The position numbers were made by a program, and so were the translations under genes. DNA of 64,000 nucleotides from Leptodontidium sp. MPI-SDFR-AT-0119 (taxonomy: Eukaryota > Ascomycota > Leotiomycetes > Helotiales > Leptodontidiaceae): NCBI GenBank assembly GCA_020726505.1, contig JAHLEZ010000001.1, positions 5,766,001 through 5,830,000 on the forward strand, in the 5' to 3' direction. Shown here piece after piece: positions 35,701-46,236 of this stretch. Below the pieces are notes generated by a model. It was not told the DNA's origin. It saw only the letters and a program-made list of their open reading frames with translations, and did not search any database. Every line of letters begins with the position of its first letter. The first letter of the stretch is position 1.

Positions 35701-37132
35701 AGCAACCTTCTGTATTCGTTCTACAAAGTCTTTTCTGCATGATTGCATAGTTCTACACTCCGGATGCCGAGGCGTCAGGCAGTGAGTGAACTGGAACAGG
35801 AAAGTTATGGGACCCAGGAGAAGAGTTGAGGGAGGGGGTTGCACGGATTGGAAAAGCTACCGCGTTGATACCTGGTACCGCACCGTCCGTACTTCGGTTA
35901 CAGACCCCAACCGTGATCTTGGTCCGTTGTACTGGAAGAGCAGCAGAGCCCAGGACTGGCCGGATGCACTGGACCCTAGCTCTGAGGGTCGAACCCGCAT
36001 GGATGCCCTGCGGGATGTCTCACCAAGAGAAACGGCACAGTGGTGGCATCTGGCTTTTTCGTGAAATTTCGATTCGGTCATATTCTGTGCAAAGCTCTCA
36101 CTCTCTTGGTTGTCTCTCCTCAGGTGGTGCCACGAGAGCCGCTGAATATCCCTGTTGGCGAACAGCTTGCTCCTTTGATCTGTCAAAGCTGTACTGATAC
36201 CACGGCATGATGTGAAATGTATATATGAAGGAATTCGGAGCATTCTCTGGCCAGAAACATGGCTTGAGAAGGCCCGATGTTCCGAGCGTGCCCCCCCAGG
36301 AAATTTCGACTGTTATTACTGCATTTGGATCTGCATCCGAAGAAAGCGTGACGCTTGAGATGCGGCCGCACCTGGCTACCAAGGAGCGGAGCTGTGGAAG
36401 GAGTAGAAGTGGAGTGAGTGGAATCAAATCAGTGGAGGGGAGGGGACGGAGGGCTCCATGGGTTTTCGCTGTCAGTGCATTTCAGTTCGTGTCTCCGTGG
36501 AACGGGAATAACTGACTGAGTACTTGGCCGGCCTCGAACGGGCCTGTAGTTGGCTCTTCTCTGCCTCTGTTGTTCTGTTCTACCGCCGTAACCTCAGCCC
36601 TTGCCTTGCCTTGCATTTCCTTGGTCTGGCCAATATCAAGTCCCATCCCCCCCTCTGTTCTCCAATGAACGAACCCGCCCTTCTCTTCCCTCCCTCCCTC
36701 CCCTCCCATCCCATCCCATCCCATCGCTCAATCCACCTTTCCTTCATTCAAACTTCCGACCCAAACCCCCCAGTCCTACGACATAGGATGCCCCTGTGGG
36801 CCAAAAACCTTCTTTTCTGTCCATCAGCCATCCATCAGCCATCACTCAGCACCACCGCGGCTACTTAGAGTCGAGTATACCTACCCTTGGGTCCCATCTC
36901 CGTGGTACGACGTCCAGTGCATCAATACCGTAACAATACTACTCAGCATATTATCCCGACAGACTGTCACTGGGAGGAAATTGGATTGGACGCCAACAAA
37001 CAAGGAAGGAACTGTACTGTACTGGAAACAGAAGAGAACAACCGCAAGTGGACGGGGAATTGATAGAGCGATAAAGACGACGATCGACTCGCCATATTTT
37101 CAAATAATTAATTCCACTAACTCGACTTCGCA
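32771..37132. other. 4.4 kb stretch with no recognisable gene
   Basis: The longest gene-free stretch of the window. ORFs up to 143 codons occur (e.g. 34324-34755 plus, 36427-36098 minus), but none has family resemblance, conserved blocks or joinable exons. Simple repeats: (TG)n at about 33386-33400, (ATGTC)x4 at 33531-33550, (CCCAT)n at about 36705-36724. The last ~600 bp before 37133 are C/T-rich and may be a long leader of the next gene. Regulatory DNA, a noncoding RNA or a fast-evolving gene all remain possible. Confidence 0.4.
33531..33550. repeat. (ATGTC)x4 microsatellite
   Basis: Four perfect tandem ATGTC units in noncoding sequence. Confidence 0.9.
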
Positions 37133-38309
37133 ATGAGTGCGCCAGCAAGAGATGGACCTGCGGTCCCTGCAGAGAAGAAGGGTGGATTGAGTAAGATAGT
37201 GTCGAGGATTAAGACTGTGCTGAAGAGAAGCGATGGCTCGAAACGATTGTCGTTCTCTGCAAAGTCAGCTCCAGCCATTGCAACTACTGCTGGACCAAGG
37301 TATATATTTTTCAATTCCCCTCAACTTGATATATTTACTGAACAACCAACAGTGTCACCAAACCCGCCGAGCCCACTCCAGTTGCTGCACCGGAACCAGT
37401 CGAGCCCACCACCACCACTGATGGACCTCAACCCACCAAGATAATGCGGTCTCAAATTGATGCGGATCGCGCTAAGAAGTTGGTTGAGCGTTTTGCGGTC
37501 ACTATCGATCCAATGTATACCCAACCGGACAAGGAGATATCTCGCATCGAGAAGCCCATTCGGATGCGCATACACAGGACATGCCACAGATGCAATGCTA
37601 CCTTTAGAGGGGGCAAGATCTGCTCTCAGTGCGAGCATGTCAGATGCAAAGCCTGTCCAAGATACCCACTGAAGAAGGAGAAGACGGAGAAGAAAGAAAA
37701 GGAGCCAGTCGTGGCGACCGTGGTTGGAATCGAGCCCGACACGTACTGGGGACTGCGTGAGCAGATCTTGTTGACAAAGCCGAGTGCGAAGCCAGGTGCT
37801 GAGCCACTGGTCAGGAAGACGCCCAAGCAGAGAGTTCGCCGGACTTGCCATGAGTGCAAGACAATGTTCGCTGGAGGAAGCAAGATCTGTAGAGTCTGCG
37901 ACCATGTCCGTTGTGTTGAATGTCCCAGAGATCCGTACGTTACCTCGCCTAGCCACCCATACACCTGATATCAAAATACTAACTGTACTTCAGGGCCAAG
38001 AAAAAGAAATACCCAGACGGCTATCCTGGAGACGCATTCTCATCCAACACCTCCATCCCCGTCAAGTACTCCTGCCACAAATGCCTCAAAGTCTTCCCTG
38101 CCGTTCCTCACCCCGACAGCGAAGAAGGCATAGCCCGCAAGGCAAGCGGCGCCGAACCCCTCGCCTGTGTTCGCTGCCAGCATCCCATGTGCTCCGAGTG
38201 CCCACGAGCTCCGCCTGCCAAAGTCGAGCCTGCCCCTGACCCTGAAGTTTTGAAATCAGTACAGGCCAAGTTAGCTGCTCTGAGCGTCTCAAACACTGTC
38301 GCTTCTTGA
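37133..38309 (+). CDS. Unknown protein with three six-cysteine (zinc-ribbon-like) modules
   Basis: Exons 37133-37299, 37353-37934 and 37994-38309 give 354 residues. I do not recognise a named family. The N-terminus is basic (KIVSRIKTVLKRSDGSKRLS). Three copies of one module follow: C133-x2-C136-x9-C146-x2-C149-x4-C154-x2-C157; C221-x2-C224-x10-C235-x2-C238-x4-C243-x2-C246; and C277-x2-C280-x27-C308-x2-C311-x4-C316-x2-C319. Each has a His two residues after the fourth Cys (CEH, CDH, CQH) and ends in CPR. That spacing suggests paired zinc sites per module. No signal peptide or membrane segment, so cytosolic or nuclear. The third module spans a 27-residue loop with HPDSEEG. Function unknown; protein or nucleic-acid binding is a guess. 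Confidence 0.82.
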
Positions 38310-39023
38310 CGAGAACTTGCACTGCTGGAGCCCAGCGACATCAATGACACTGGTGTAATGAGGAATGAAGACATTTGATATGATATCGATGGGTGAGACA
38401 GAAAGAGATGGATATATGAAAGGGATTGATTGACTGATGGGCTGGGATAGCAACTTTTTCTCTCTTCTGCTTTAACTCTTCGTTTCGATCCATGCAGCAA
38501 CGATTTTTTCTTCTTCCCTGGTTTCGCTCATAGTGTTCTGCTTGCTTGCATTTTAGCGGATTGTTTATGAGACGAGATGAGATGAGTTGAGACGATCAGA
38601 AAACAAAAAATGCACCAGGGTGGACATGAGTCTGATTCCTGATGAAGAGGGGCGAGAGAGTTTACGATGCTGATTTATTGGGGATATTGCTCTTGTTTGC
38701 TGTTCGTACTTTTGCGTTTCATTCTTGAGATGAGGAGTGTGTGTGCTTGGGGATTTGCTTGGAGTTTTGCATGGGTTTCGTGGGGGCTTAGGGGAGGAAA
38801 AGATGAATGGTGGAGATGGGATGGGAGAGGCCTGAGATGGGGTAAAAGCACATGTGAGAAGAGAGATGAAAAAGAGTAGAGGAATACAAAATCGCACCTC
38901 GCAACTTCTGACTCGCTTGTATTGTGCCACTTTCTCAGAACAATCGATTCGACACCCACTAAGATGTTCTAAATCTACTCTCAAACAGCTCTCGAAATTC
39001 GTCCAACAATAAATGCATTCATA
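38310..39023. other. Convergent intergenic region
   Basis: 710 bp between the cysteine-module gene and ALO1. No gene seen. Confidence 0.5.
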
Positions 39024-40661
39024 TCATGCAGTAATCGTAACATCGCTCGCCCTCAAATGGTCAAAACTCTCCTCACTACTGTTCTCGCTCAACGCCCCCC
39101 TCTCACACTCATCATCCCAAACCTCACCAGTGACCATCACCCCTCCCCTCCTCAACCTCGTCCTCCCAACCTCACACTCCTCCAGCGCCAATCTTGGGCT
39201 ATCCCCAAGAAGGAGTCTCCTATGCCACTCCCCAACAAACATTCCTTCGGGATCCGCCCCGTCGCGGATCCTCCGCCACTCCTGCAGCTGCGGCCCGTAC
39301 ATCTCCTCGATGTCCTGGCCCGTACACTCGAAGTTCTTCGCCCAGTGCGGCTTCCCGCCCATCTCGCGCATCAGGTACTCGAAGCCCTGGTAGTACCTGT
39401 AGTGGCACGGCGGGTCCGAGTTGCGCGGCCGGTACAGCGTGGCGTTCAGGTACAGTGTTGGGCCGTCTGTGCAGGTTGGGTCAAGATGTGGGCGGGGCGT
39501 CGTGGAGTTGGAGGTCTCTGTTACGCGCACTTCCACGGGAGCGTGGACGTAGAGCCCTTCGGCTGAGTAGGGGATTCCGTGAGGTATGTAGTCTGGGTCT
39601 GAGGGCGTGAGGTGGTTCAGCCAGGAGCTGAGGCGGCGAAGGGCTTCAGGTCCTTTGTGGAGTGGAATTGCCCATTCATTCACGAATTGGCTGTACAGGC
39701 AGTTCATGAGGAGTGCTTGTCTCGAAGGCTGGATGGCTGAGGTTGTCGACCCGTTGGGGAAACCATACTGCATGCCGAACACGAACCACTCTATCCATGG
39801 AAGCACTCTCGGTACGTACTGTGCGAGATAGAGGAGGTTGTGGTAGACGTGGTAGCCGAGCCATGCGTCGTAGTAACTCTTTGGCGGTGGCTTTGGGGCT
39901 TCATCTGTCTGTTCCGCTGTCCAGACTACTGCTCTCCTTGTATATGGGAACCACCAGACCCTTACAAACTCGGTCTGTGTCCACAAGTCCTTCTCCCACG
40001 AATTGAACATCTTCACATCCGTATCGACAACCTGCTTCCACGCCAGAGTAAACGCCGGCACAGCTTGGAAGGTAATCTCGACAATGATCCCCAGAGCGCC
40101 CAAGGAGATGAGCGCTGCGCGAAACAAGTCCGGGTTCTGAGTTGGAGAGCATGTCTCTGTCTTGCCATTCGCAAGTGTGATCTTCAGTGCCAGAATTGAT
40201 TGAGATAATATCCCATGACGGAGAGTACTCCCATGGGTTCCAGTTGATATAGCGCCAGCAATACTCTGGTGGTTTATGCTCCCCAGATTCGGCATCGCTA
40301 GGCCGATCTTGTCCAGCTCCTCCCCGACAGTGAACAGACGTATCCCACTCTGCATAACCACCACGCAACTCTCCTTATCCACGCTCAAGATCTTGTTGAA
40401 GTTATCAAGATTCACAAGCCAGGACGAGGTGCAGGTCATGTCCGAGGGCGAGTGCCCGCATCCCACGGTTGTAACCCTGCGCCTGCATTGTCTTGCCAGA
40501 CCGACGACTTTCTCGACTTCCGCAATGGACTGCGGCTGGATATAGAGTTCGGGAGAGGAGTGGAAGGTCCGCGCCCATGTTGACTGGGTGTGGTTCCTGG
40601 CTGCGCGGAAGGGGATATCATCTTTGCATTCTTGCAGAGCTGCGGTGATGGCGGGGTCCAT
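39024..40661 (-). CDS. ALO1: D-arabinono-1,4-lactone oxidase
   Basis: Intronless, 545 residues. This FAD enzyme oxidises D-arabinono-1,4-lactone to D-erythroascorbic acid, the fungal vitamin C analogue, at the mitochondrial membrane. N-terminal FAD-binding (VAO/PCMH type): TWARTFHSSPELYIQPQSIA, then VTTVGCGHSPSDMTCTSSWL with the His expected to carry FAD covalently by analogy with yeast Alo1, AMPNLGSINHQSIAGAISTG and TGTHGSTLRHGILSQ. The C-terminal ALO domain includes the family HWAK motif (GGKPHWAKNFECT) and PEGMFVGEWHRRLLLG. Length is close to the yeast enzyme. The gene is GC-rich, with long antisense ORFs that are shadows. Confidence 0.95.
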   Translation of the reverse strand: MDPAITAALQECKDDIPFRAARNHTQSTWARTFHSSPELYIQPQSIAEVEKVVGLARQCRRRVTTVGCGHSPSDMTCTSSWLVNLDNFNKILSVDKESCVVVMQSGIRLFTVGEELDKIGLAMPNLGSINHQSIAGAISTGTHGSTLRHGILSQSILALKITLANGKTETCSPTQNPDLFRAALISLGALGIIVEITFQAVPAFTLAWKQVVDTDVKMFNSWEKDLWTQTEFVRVWWFPYTRRAVVWTAEQTDEAPKPPPKSYYDAWLGYHVYHNLLYLAQYVPRVLPWIEWFVFGMQYGFPNGSTTSAIQPSRQALLMNCLYSQFVNEWAIPLHKGPEALRRLSSWLNHLTPSDPDYIPHGIPYSAEGLYVHAPVEVRVTETSNSTTPRPHLDPTCTDGPTLYLNATLYRPRNSDPPCHYRYYQGFEYLMREMGGKPHWAKNFECTGQDIEEMYGPQLQEWRRIRDGADPEGMFVGEWHRRLLLGDSPRLALEECEVGRTRLRRGGVMVTGEVWDDECERGALSENSSEESFDHLRASDVTITA

Positions 40662-41200
40662 TAGAGACTGAGAAATATTGATTTTTAGCCGGAGTACTTG
40701 TATTCGTACTGCGCAAAAACTAAAAGGGAATGCAATGAGATAACTTACGATAGCTCAGACCCGGAGCTTGAAATAATATACCGTTGGAACTGAGAGTGGA
40801 ATATGAGACTGATGGAGGGCTCTCCCCCAAGGACGAAGGGATAAAGAAGTGGTCATGTATTCGAAGGCGGTGAGCTAGCTATCTAGAACTACTGGACAGT
40901 GTTGAGGATGCGCGTCTGGAGGGGTCGTTCTCGGGCAGAGAGCCAGGAATGGATTGGACGAAACATGCCGACCACCTTCGGCATCCACAGCCTCGTCTCA
41001 TCTTGAATCGTGTGATTCTACTTCGCTTCATATGCATTAGATAACAAAATTATCAAGTATAGTACTATACATATGTAGCCACTCTCTCGCTCCTCATTTC
41101 TATACATATAATCCTTCACAAGAACCATGCCTAGATATCCTCCCCACCAACCGGCAATTACCGACTATTCACTCCCCTTTCCCCTACTGAATATTGTGAA
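40662..41200. other. Intergenic: ALO1 promoter and UreD 3' end
   Basis: 540 bp between two minus-strand genes. A/T-rich TATACATATA-type sequence at about 41064-41110 probably belongs to the UreD 3' end. No gene. Confidence 0.45.
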
Positions 41201-42190
41201 TCAACGAACACACATAAGCGAATCCTCTCCAAACAATCGAGATATCGAGCCCTCTTCCTTAAGCATACTCCCAATCCAAACCCGCCCACCCTCCACAGCC
41301 CTTGCTCCAAATTTAACAACAATACACCCTCGAACCTTCGCAGCCGACCACAGCAACTCATCCACTTTCTCCTGCTTCAATCTTGCTATCCTCCATGCCT
41401 CCTTTTGAGACACAACCACCCCACTATCTCTATCTACCCTCTCTTGAGATCTAAAATCCCTCGCCCCAATTCTGGGAAGGGCAGCGAATTCAGAAAGGAA
41501 GAAAGCCGCTAGCGAATCCATCAACGGTCCCCTGAGTACCAACGTGCCAAAAATCCCTAATCCGTGCATCTTCCTCCTCAGTTCCTTCTCAGTAGTTTCT
41601 GGGCCATCTCCTTCCAAGACAACATTATCTCTCAACAGTAATCTAGGTTTCTCGGGAGCTTTCCTCGTCAACCAGACTTCATTCCTGCCCCTCCAAGCCC
41701 GTAAATCCCAATCTTCACCACGGGCAGTCCTCCCTTCCGATACCCAATCAAGTAAACATAAATTGCCCCCCTCAGCAACATAAAATTTCTGCGTCTGCTC
41801 ATAAACACTCCCCTCAAAAGGCTGTACTGGATCAGGGAGCAGACAAACAGCCGCACCAGGATGAACAGTCACTTCGAGTCGTTGGCGCGTAACGACATCA
41901 CGGGAGGGCGATTTGAAGATCTTCGTATGGCCTTGAGTGACGATGCTGAGTTTCGCGTCGGGCTTGACTTCGATCGTGAGGTGGACTTGGTCGCCGCCTA
42001 CGAGGCCGCCTCCGTAGGTTAGGAGGAAGACGAGGACGCTCTTTTGGTCGGAGGATGGGGAGGGTGAGATGAGCTTTAGTGGGTATTGGAATGAGATTGT
42101 TGAGAGTCCGGATATTCTTTGCGGGAGGAGTTGGACTACTAGTCGTCCTTCTCCTGGGGCAGAGGAGGACGGTGGGAAGGGTGAGCTCAT
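41201..42190 (-). CDS. ureD: Urease accessory protein UreD (UreH)
   Basis: Intronless, 329 residues. UreD joins UreF and UreG to deliver nickel to apo-urease. Recognised from the beta-rich family pattern: VFLLTYGGGLVGGDQVHLTI, AKLSIVTQGHTKIFKSPSRD, HPGAAVCLLPDPVQPFEGSV, YEQTQKFYVAEGGNLCLLDW and SEGRTARGEDWDLRAWRGRN, then a C-terminal helix set with LGIFGTLVLRGPLMDSL. No other urease gene is in the window, as expected for unlinked fungal urease genes. Its presence implies the organism has nickel urease. Confidence 0.95.
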   Translation of the reverse strand: MSSPFPPSSSAPGEGRLVVQLLPQRISGLSTISFQYPLKLISPSPSSDQKSVLVFLLTYGGGLVGGDQVHLTIEVKPDAKLSIVTQGHTKIFKSPSRDVVTRQRLEVTVHPGAAVCLLPDPVQPFEGSVYEQTQKFYVAEGGNLCLLDWVSEGRTARGEDWDLRAWRGRNEVWLTRKAPEKPRLLLRDNVVLEGDGPETTEKELRRKMHGLGIFGTLVLRGPLMDSLAAFFLSEFAALPRIGARDFRSQERVDRDSGVVVSQKEAWRIARLKQEKVDELLWSAAKVRGCIVVKFGARAVEGGRVWIGSMLKEEGSISRLFGEDSLMCVR

Positions 42191-42657
42191 GTAGATGTGT
42201 GTTTGAGATGAGGGTTGAGCTTGAGAGGCAGGGAGAGTTTCAACCGTAGACGTGTTGATTGTCGGTTAGCTATCGTAGGGTTCAGACACTAATCGTTGGC
42301 AGTGTCCCAGCTTTGGACTGGAGGCTTGGGATAGGCTTTGTTTGGTATTGGTAGGAGGTGATTACCAGAATGCGGGGTCCTGAGGGCCAGAGTCAGCACT
42401 GGAATCGCTGCCAGGCTTCGCTGACTTCCGATTATGCCCCTCCATCAATTAATTACCCCACTCGCTTTCACTTCACGCCCTTCATGCTGGGACTTACCGG
42501 AAGGTTAGAGTATTCGTAGGGCGTGAGAATGCCTTTTTTTTTATTTTTTTTAGAAAGGATTCATAACGTAGAATCAATGACTAGTTTCTCACTTGGACTT
42601 TAAGGTTGCCGTAATTCTTGTTTCGATTAGATATTTGTACAGAGATAGCTATCTACT
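42191..42657. other. Intergenic, no gene seen
   Basis: 470 bp between UreD (start) and the derlin 3' end. A T/A run (ttttttttattttttttag) near 42534-42552 probably belongs to the derlin 3' region. Confidence 0.5.
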
Positions 42658-43918
42658 TCAATCTCCTCCCAGACGGTGTCCTGATCCCCTATCCCGCCAT
42701 GACTCCGGAAGAACACCTCCAGCAGCTGATCCAGACGCAGAAGCACTTCGCTGAGCAGGAGTGAATGCCGTACCATATGCACGATGATCAACCCCTGCCA
42801 CAGTGCTCTGCCACATTCTCTTGATGAAAGCTGGAGTGGGTACCAGATTTACACCTCCACCAAACGTTGGGTATAATCGAGTAAGGAAGTCGTAGAGATG
42901 GGCTGCAACTAATCCGGTGGCTTGGATCTTTGCTGCTCCGGCTCCTGCCATGACCAAGGTCATGAGAAGCATAGCGTATGGAACGAATTGGGCGGGGATC
43001 TGGACAACGATGAACGTTGCCTTCTGTCCTCGGGCATCTTGAGTGCATGTGTAGCACATCGCCAATATTAGTGCTGATATGAAGACCACACCACCTGTCA
43101 CGAGTATGTTTAGGCCCTGTTGAACTTGTTAGATGTGTTCCAGCAAGTTGAAACTGGCCAAAACATAACATGTTCAATAACGGAAATGTAGGGAGTCACA
43201 ACCACCCGAGTGAAGTTGATGAATCGACACGAGTTTTCTCAAAGGAACTTCCCACCATGCCTACACCGCGAACTGGCCCTAATATATTTTGCGAATGACG
43301 GACCAGCCGAAGTGCAGGGGTAATCTTCCTCGTTTTCAGGAACCGCAGTAGCTGGGAGCGAAGCACCACGCGGGCAGATTAAGAGGTGGAAGGGAGGTGT
43401 GCAAGAGGGATGGAAAGAAAATGTACAGTAGACAGGTAACGCAGCTGTCTACTGCACGTACGGAACGCGTAGACAATGAGAGTATAGCCTACCAGAATAA
43501 CAGAGCAGACAAACAGAAGGTATGTAAAGAAGTCTCCTGGCCCAGAGACTCTAGGGGTAGATATCTCAAGCTGACTGCTGTATGTGTACACTGCCATGGG
43601 GTCAGCCGGCTGCTTTTGTATCTCGCGGTGAGCTCGTACGGAAGTATGTATCAAATATTATTCCTATCCCCTCTCCTGTAATGAGGAACGACGTGATCGG
43701 CGTCCATACATATGGAGGAAGCTTCAAAATTTGTCCAAGATAGAAGATCACATAGCCGAAGCTCAACATGCCAGTGTGGCAGGAGACGGAGAGGAAGAAT
43801 GCAGCCGCGGCGAGGGTTCTGGACTAACATCAGCATCAGCACAAACAAACCGAACGGAGAAGCGCAGGACGAACCTCGAGATGGGCGGAGCTGCCCAGTA
43901 CATATCCATGGCCGACAT
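42658..43918 (-). CDS. Derlin-family ER membrane protein (Der1/Dfm1-like)
   Basis: Exons 43918-43875, 43818-43640, 43590-43493 and 43116-42658 give 259 residues. Derlins are rhomboid-like pseudoproteases that thin the ER membrane and help move misfolded proteins out for degradation. Splicing gives MSAMDMYWAAPPISRTLAAA, YVIFYLGQILKLPPYVWTPI, GIIFDTYFLYTYSSQLEIST (junction 2) and GDFFTYLLFVCSVILGLNIL (junction 3). Later helices include ALILAMCYTCTQDARGQKAT and the GAGAAKIQATGLVAAHLYDF region. The conserved loop-1 WR motif reads W-T here. There is no C-terminal SHP box that I can identify, though the tail ends RDRGSGHRLGGD. Intron 3 is long (376 nt). Divergent from LYS9 over 339 bp. Confidence 0.9.
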
Positions 43919-44257
43919 GATTAATTTGGAAGGGATTGAATGCGATGACGAAGCTGTGAGAGCTCGCGAGGTGGAAGAGAAGAAGAGGAAGATGATGAAG
44001 ATTGGAAATCGTGTTCTTTCACAGTGGACAGTTAGCTTATGACGCTTACTGAGTCTGGCCTGGTGCCTGAATTTAGCGCGACAGGGGCTAGGGTGCCGAT
44101 GACGGCCGCCAAACCCCCACCTTAACAATTCGCCGTTCTGAGTCTTCGGTGAGGGGTGTTGATCTTCACGGAAAACTTTCTATTTATCTTCACTTCTTGA
44201 CCACAACTTTTCGAGCAACACAACACAATTCATCACACTTCAATAGAGCATTCAATC
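43919..44257. promoter_or_regulatory. Shared promoter of derlin gene and LYS9, with two TGAGTCT elements
   Basis: 339 bp between divergent starts. TGAGTCT occurs at 44050-44056 and 44139-44145, each one base from the Gcn4/CPC1 site TGA(C/G)TCA and on the LYS9 side. Suggestive of cross-pathway control of LYS9; unproven. Confidence 0.35.
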
Positions 44258-45852
44258 ATGGCAGGACCAAAGTAAGTCTCCCAGCTGGGATTTCTGTGAG
44301 TGCCGGGCTTGTTATGTTTGCAGCAGCAAGTCTGCCCCTCACATAGAGCCCAGCTAAGTATTGGGTTCAAAAGCCACAAATATATTCAAATACATCTGAC
44401 CATCGTCTAGGAAAGTACTCATGCTTGGTGCTGGCTTTGTAACTTTGCCAACATTGGAAGTTCTCAGTGAGGCTGGAATTGAAGTTTCTGTTGGTATGTT
44501 GAGGCAAACGGCTCTTGCGTGGTGTTAAGCCCACTTACTCTTCATGCTTCAAACGTCAATTGAGAGTGCTGCGTATTTCTCGATACTTTGCTGACCATTT
44601 CACAGCATGCAGAACCCTCGAAAGTGCAAAGAAGCTATCGGAAGGAGTCAAGCATTCAACCCCCATCTCTCTCGATGTCACAGACGACAAGGCTCTCGAT
44701 GCCGAAGTTGCAAAGCACGACCTGGTCATTAGTCTGATCCCATATACCTTCCACGCTACCGTCATTAAGTCTGCCATTCGCAACAAGAAGGATGTGGTCA
44801 CAACCAGCTACGTTTCGCCCGCAATGCTGGAGCTGGACGCAGCAGCCAAGGAGGCAGGAATCACAGTCATGAACGAGATTGGTCTTGACCCAGGAATCGA
44901 TCACTTGTACGCCATCAAGACAATTGAGGAGGTGCACAAGGCTGGAGGAAAGATCACATCATTCCTTTCATACTGTGGTGGTCTCCCAGCTCCAGAGGCA
45001 TCAGACAACCCTCTCGGCTACAAGTTCTCTTGGTCGTCCCGAGGCGTGTTGCTGGCATTGAGAAATGCTGCAAAGTACTACAAGGATGGCAAGGTTGTCG
45101 ATATCGAGGGCAAGGATTTGATGGGTACTGCTAAGCCATACTTCATCTACCCCGGATACGCATTTGTCGCCTACCCAAACAGAGATTCTACCCCATACAA
45201 GGAGCGCTACAACATCCCAGAGGCGCAGACCATCATCAGAGGTACTCTCAGATACCAAGGCTTCCCAGAGTTCGTCCGCGTGTTGGTTGACATGGGATTC
45301 CTTAGCGACGAGGCCGTAGCAGCTTTGAAGGAGCCAATCCCATGGAAGGAAGCTACCCAGAAGATCCTCTCCGCCACCTCATCCAGTGAGCTGGATCTCA
45401 AGTGGGCCATTGCCTCCAAGGCCAACTTCAAGGATACCGAGGAGAAGGAGCGTATCCTCGCAGGACTCAGATGGGTTGGTATCTTCTCCGATGAGAAGAT
45501 CATCCCCCGTGGCAACCCACTCGACACCCTCTGTGCCACTCTCGAGAAGAAGATGCAATTTGAGGAGGGCGAGCGCGATCTCGTCATGCTGCAACACAAG
45601 TTCGAGATTGAAAATAAGGACGGCAGCAAGGAGACCCGCACATCTACCCTCGTCGAGTACGGTGATCCTAAGGGATACTCTGCCATGGCCAAGCTGGTTG
45701 GTATTCCTTGCGGTGTGGCTGTCAAGCAGGTGCTTGATGGTACGATCTCTGAGAAGGGTATTCTCGCCCCCATGTCTTCTAAGATCAACGATCCTTTGAT
45801 GAAGGAGTTGAAGAAGTATGGTATTGAGTTGGTTGAGAAGGTCATCTCTTAA
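44258..45852 (+). CDS. LYS9: Saccharopine dehydrogenase (NADP+, L-glutamate-forming; saccharopine reductase)
   Basis: Exons 44258-44271 (14 nt), 44411-44493 and 44606-45852 give 447 residues. The enzyme forms saccharopine from aminoadipate semialdehyde and glutamate in fungal lysine synthesis (alpha-aminoadipate pathway). Splicing gives MAGPKKVLMLGAGFVTLPTL, the Rossmann NADP-binding loop (GAGFVT), then EVSVACRTLESAKKL across junction 2. Further marks are LVISLIPYTFHATVIKSAIR, VVTTSYVSPAMLELDAAAKE, NEIGLDPGIDHLYAIKTI, FLSYCGGLPAPEASDNPLGY, KFSWSSRGVLLALRNAAKYY and the C-terminal VGIPCGVAVKQVLDGTISEK. Length equals the yeast enzyme. Codon use in exon 3 is strongly C-ending, suggesting high expression. 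Confidence 0.97.
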
Positions 45853-46236
45853 ATTAAATCAATCTTATCTCAAAAAGCAACTTGATCACCAGAATAAAAA
45901 TAGATTCACGACTTCAAACCACTCAAATCCCTTACCAGTAGTATAGATTAAAGTTGCATGTAAGAGAAGGACTCTGATTAGTAGCTAATAACACGGTGAC
46001 TAGGGGGCCCAACCGTGACTCAGTCGCTGATGTGCTTAAGCGAGCTGTTTAAGTCAACAAGCCTCCACGACCGAACCCATCCTGATCTGGTACAATAAGA
46101 TCTAGGAAAAAACTCGTAAACTGAGAACTCAGCTCTGCTATTGCCGAGATCAGAACAAGCCGTGTCACAGATTCAAAATGAGCAAACATATTTCCGGTCC
46201 AAAGCAGAGAAGTCTTTTGAAAAATTTTACTACCTT
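45853..46236. other. Convergent intergenic region (LYS9 / HIS7)
   Basis: 380 bp with both 3' ends. A perfect TGACTCA at 46016-46022 sits here, far from either start, and is probably chance. Confidence 0.5.

Noticed and set aside
36098..36427. 109-codon minus-strand ORF with a Leu-rich start
   Set aside because: No family resemblance and no joinable exons.
39057..39610. Long plus-strand ORFs across ALO1
   Set aside because: Shadows of the GC-rich ALO1 coding strand.
46016..46022. Perfect TGACTCA between LYS9 and HIS7
   Set aside because: Lies at two convergent 3' ends, far from any start codon; likely chance.
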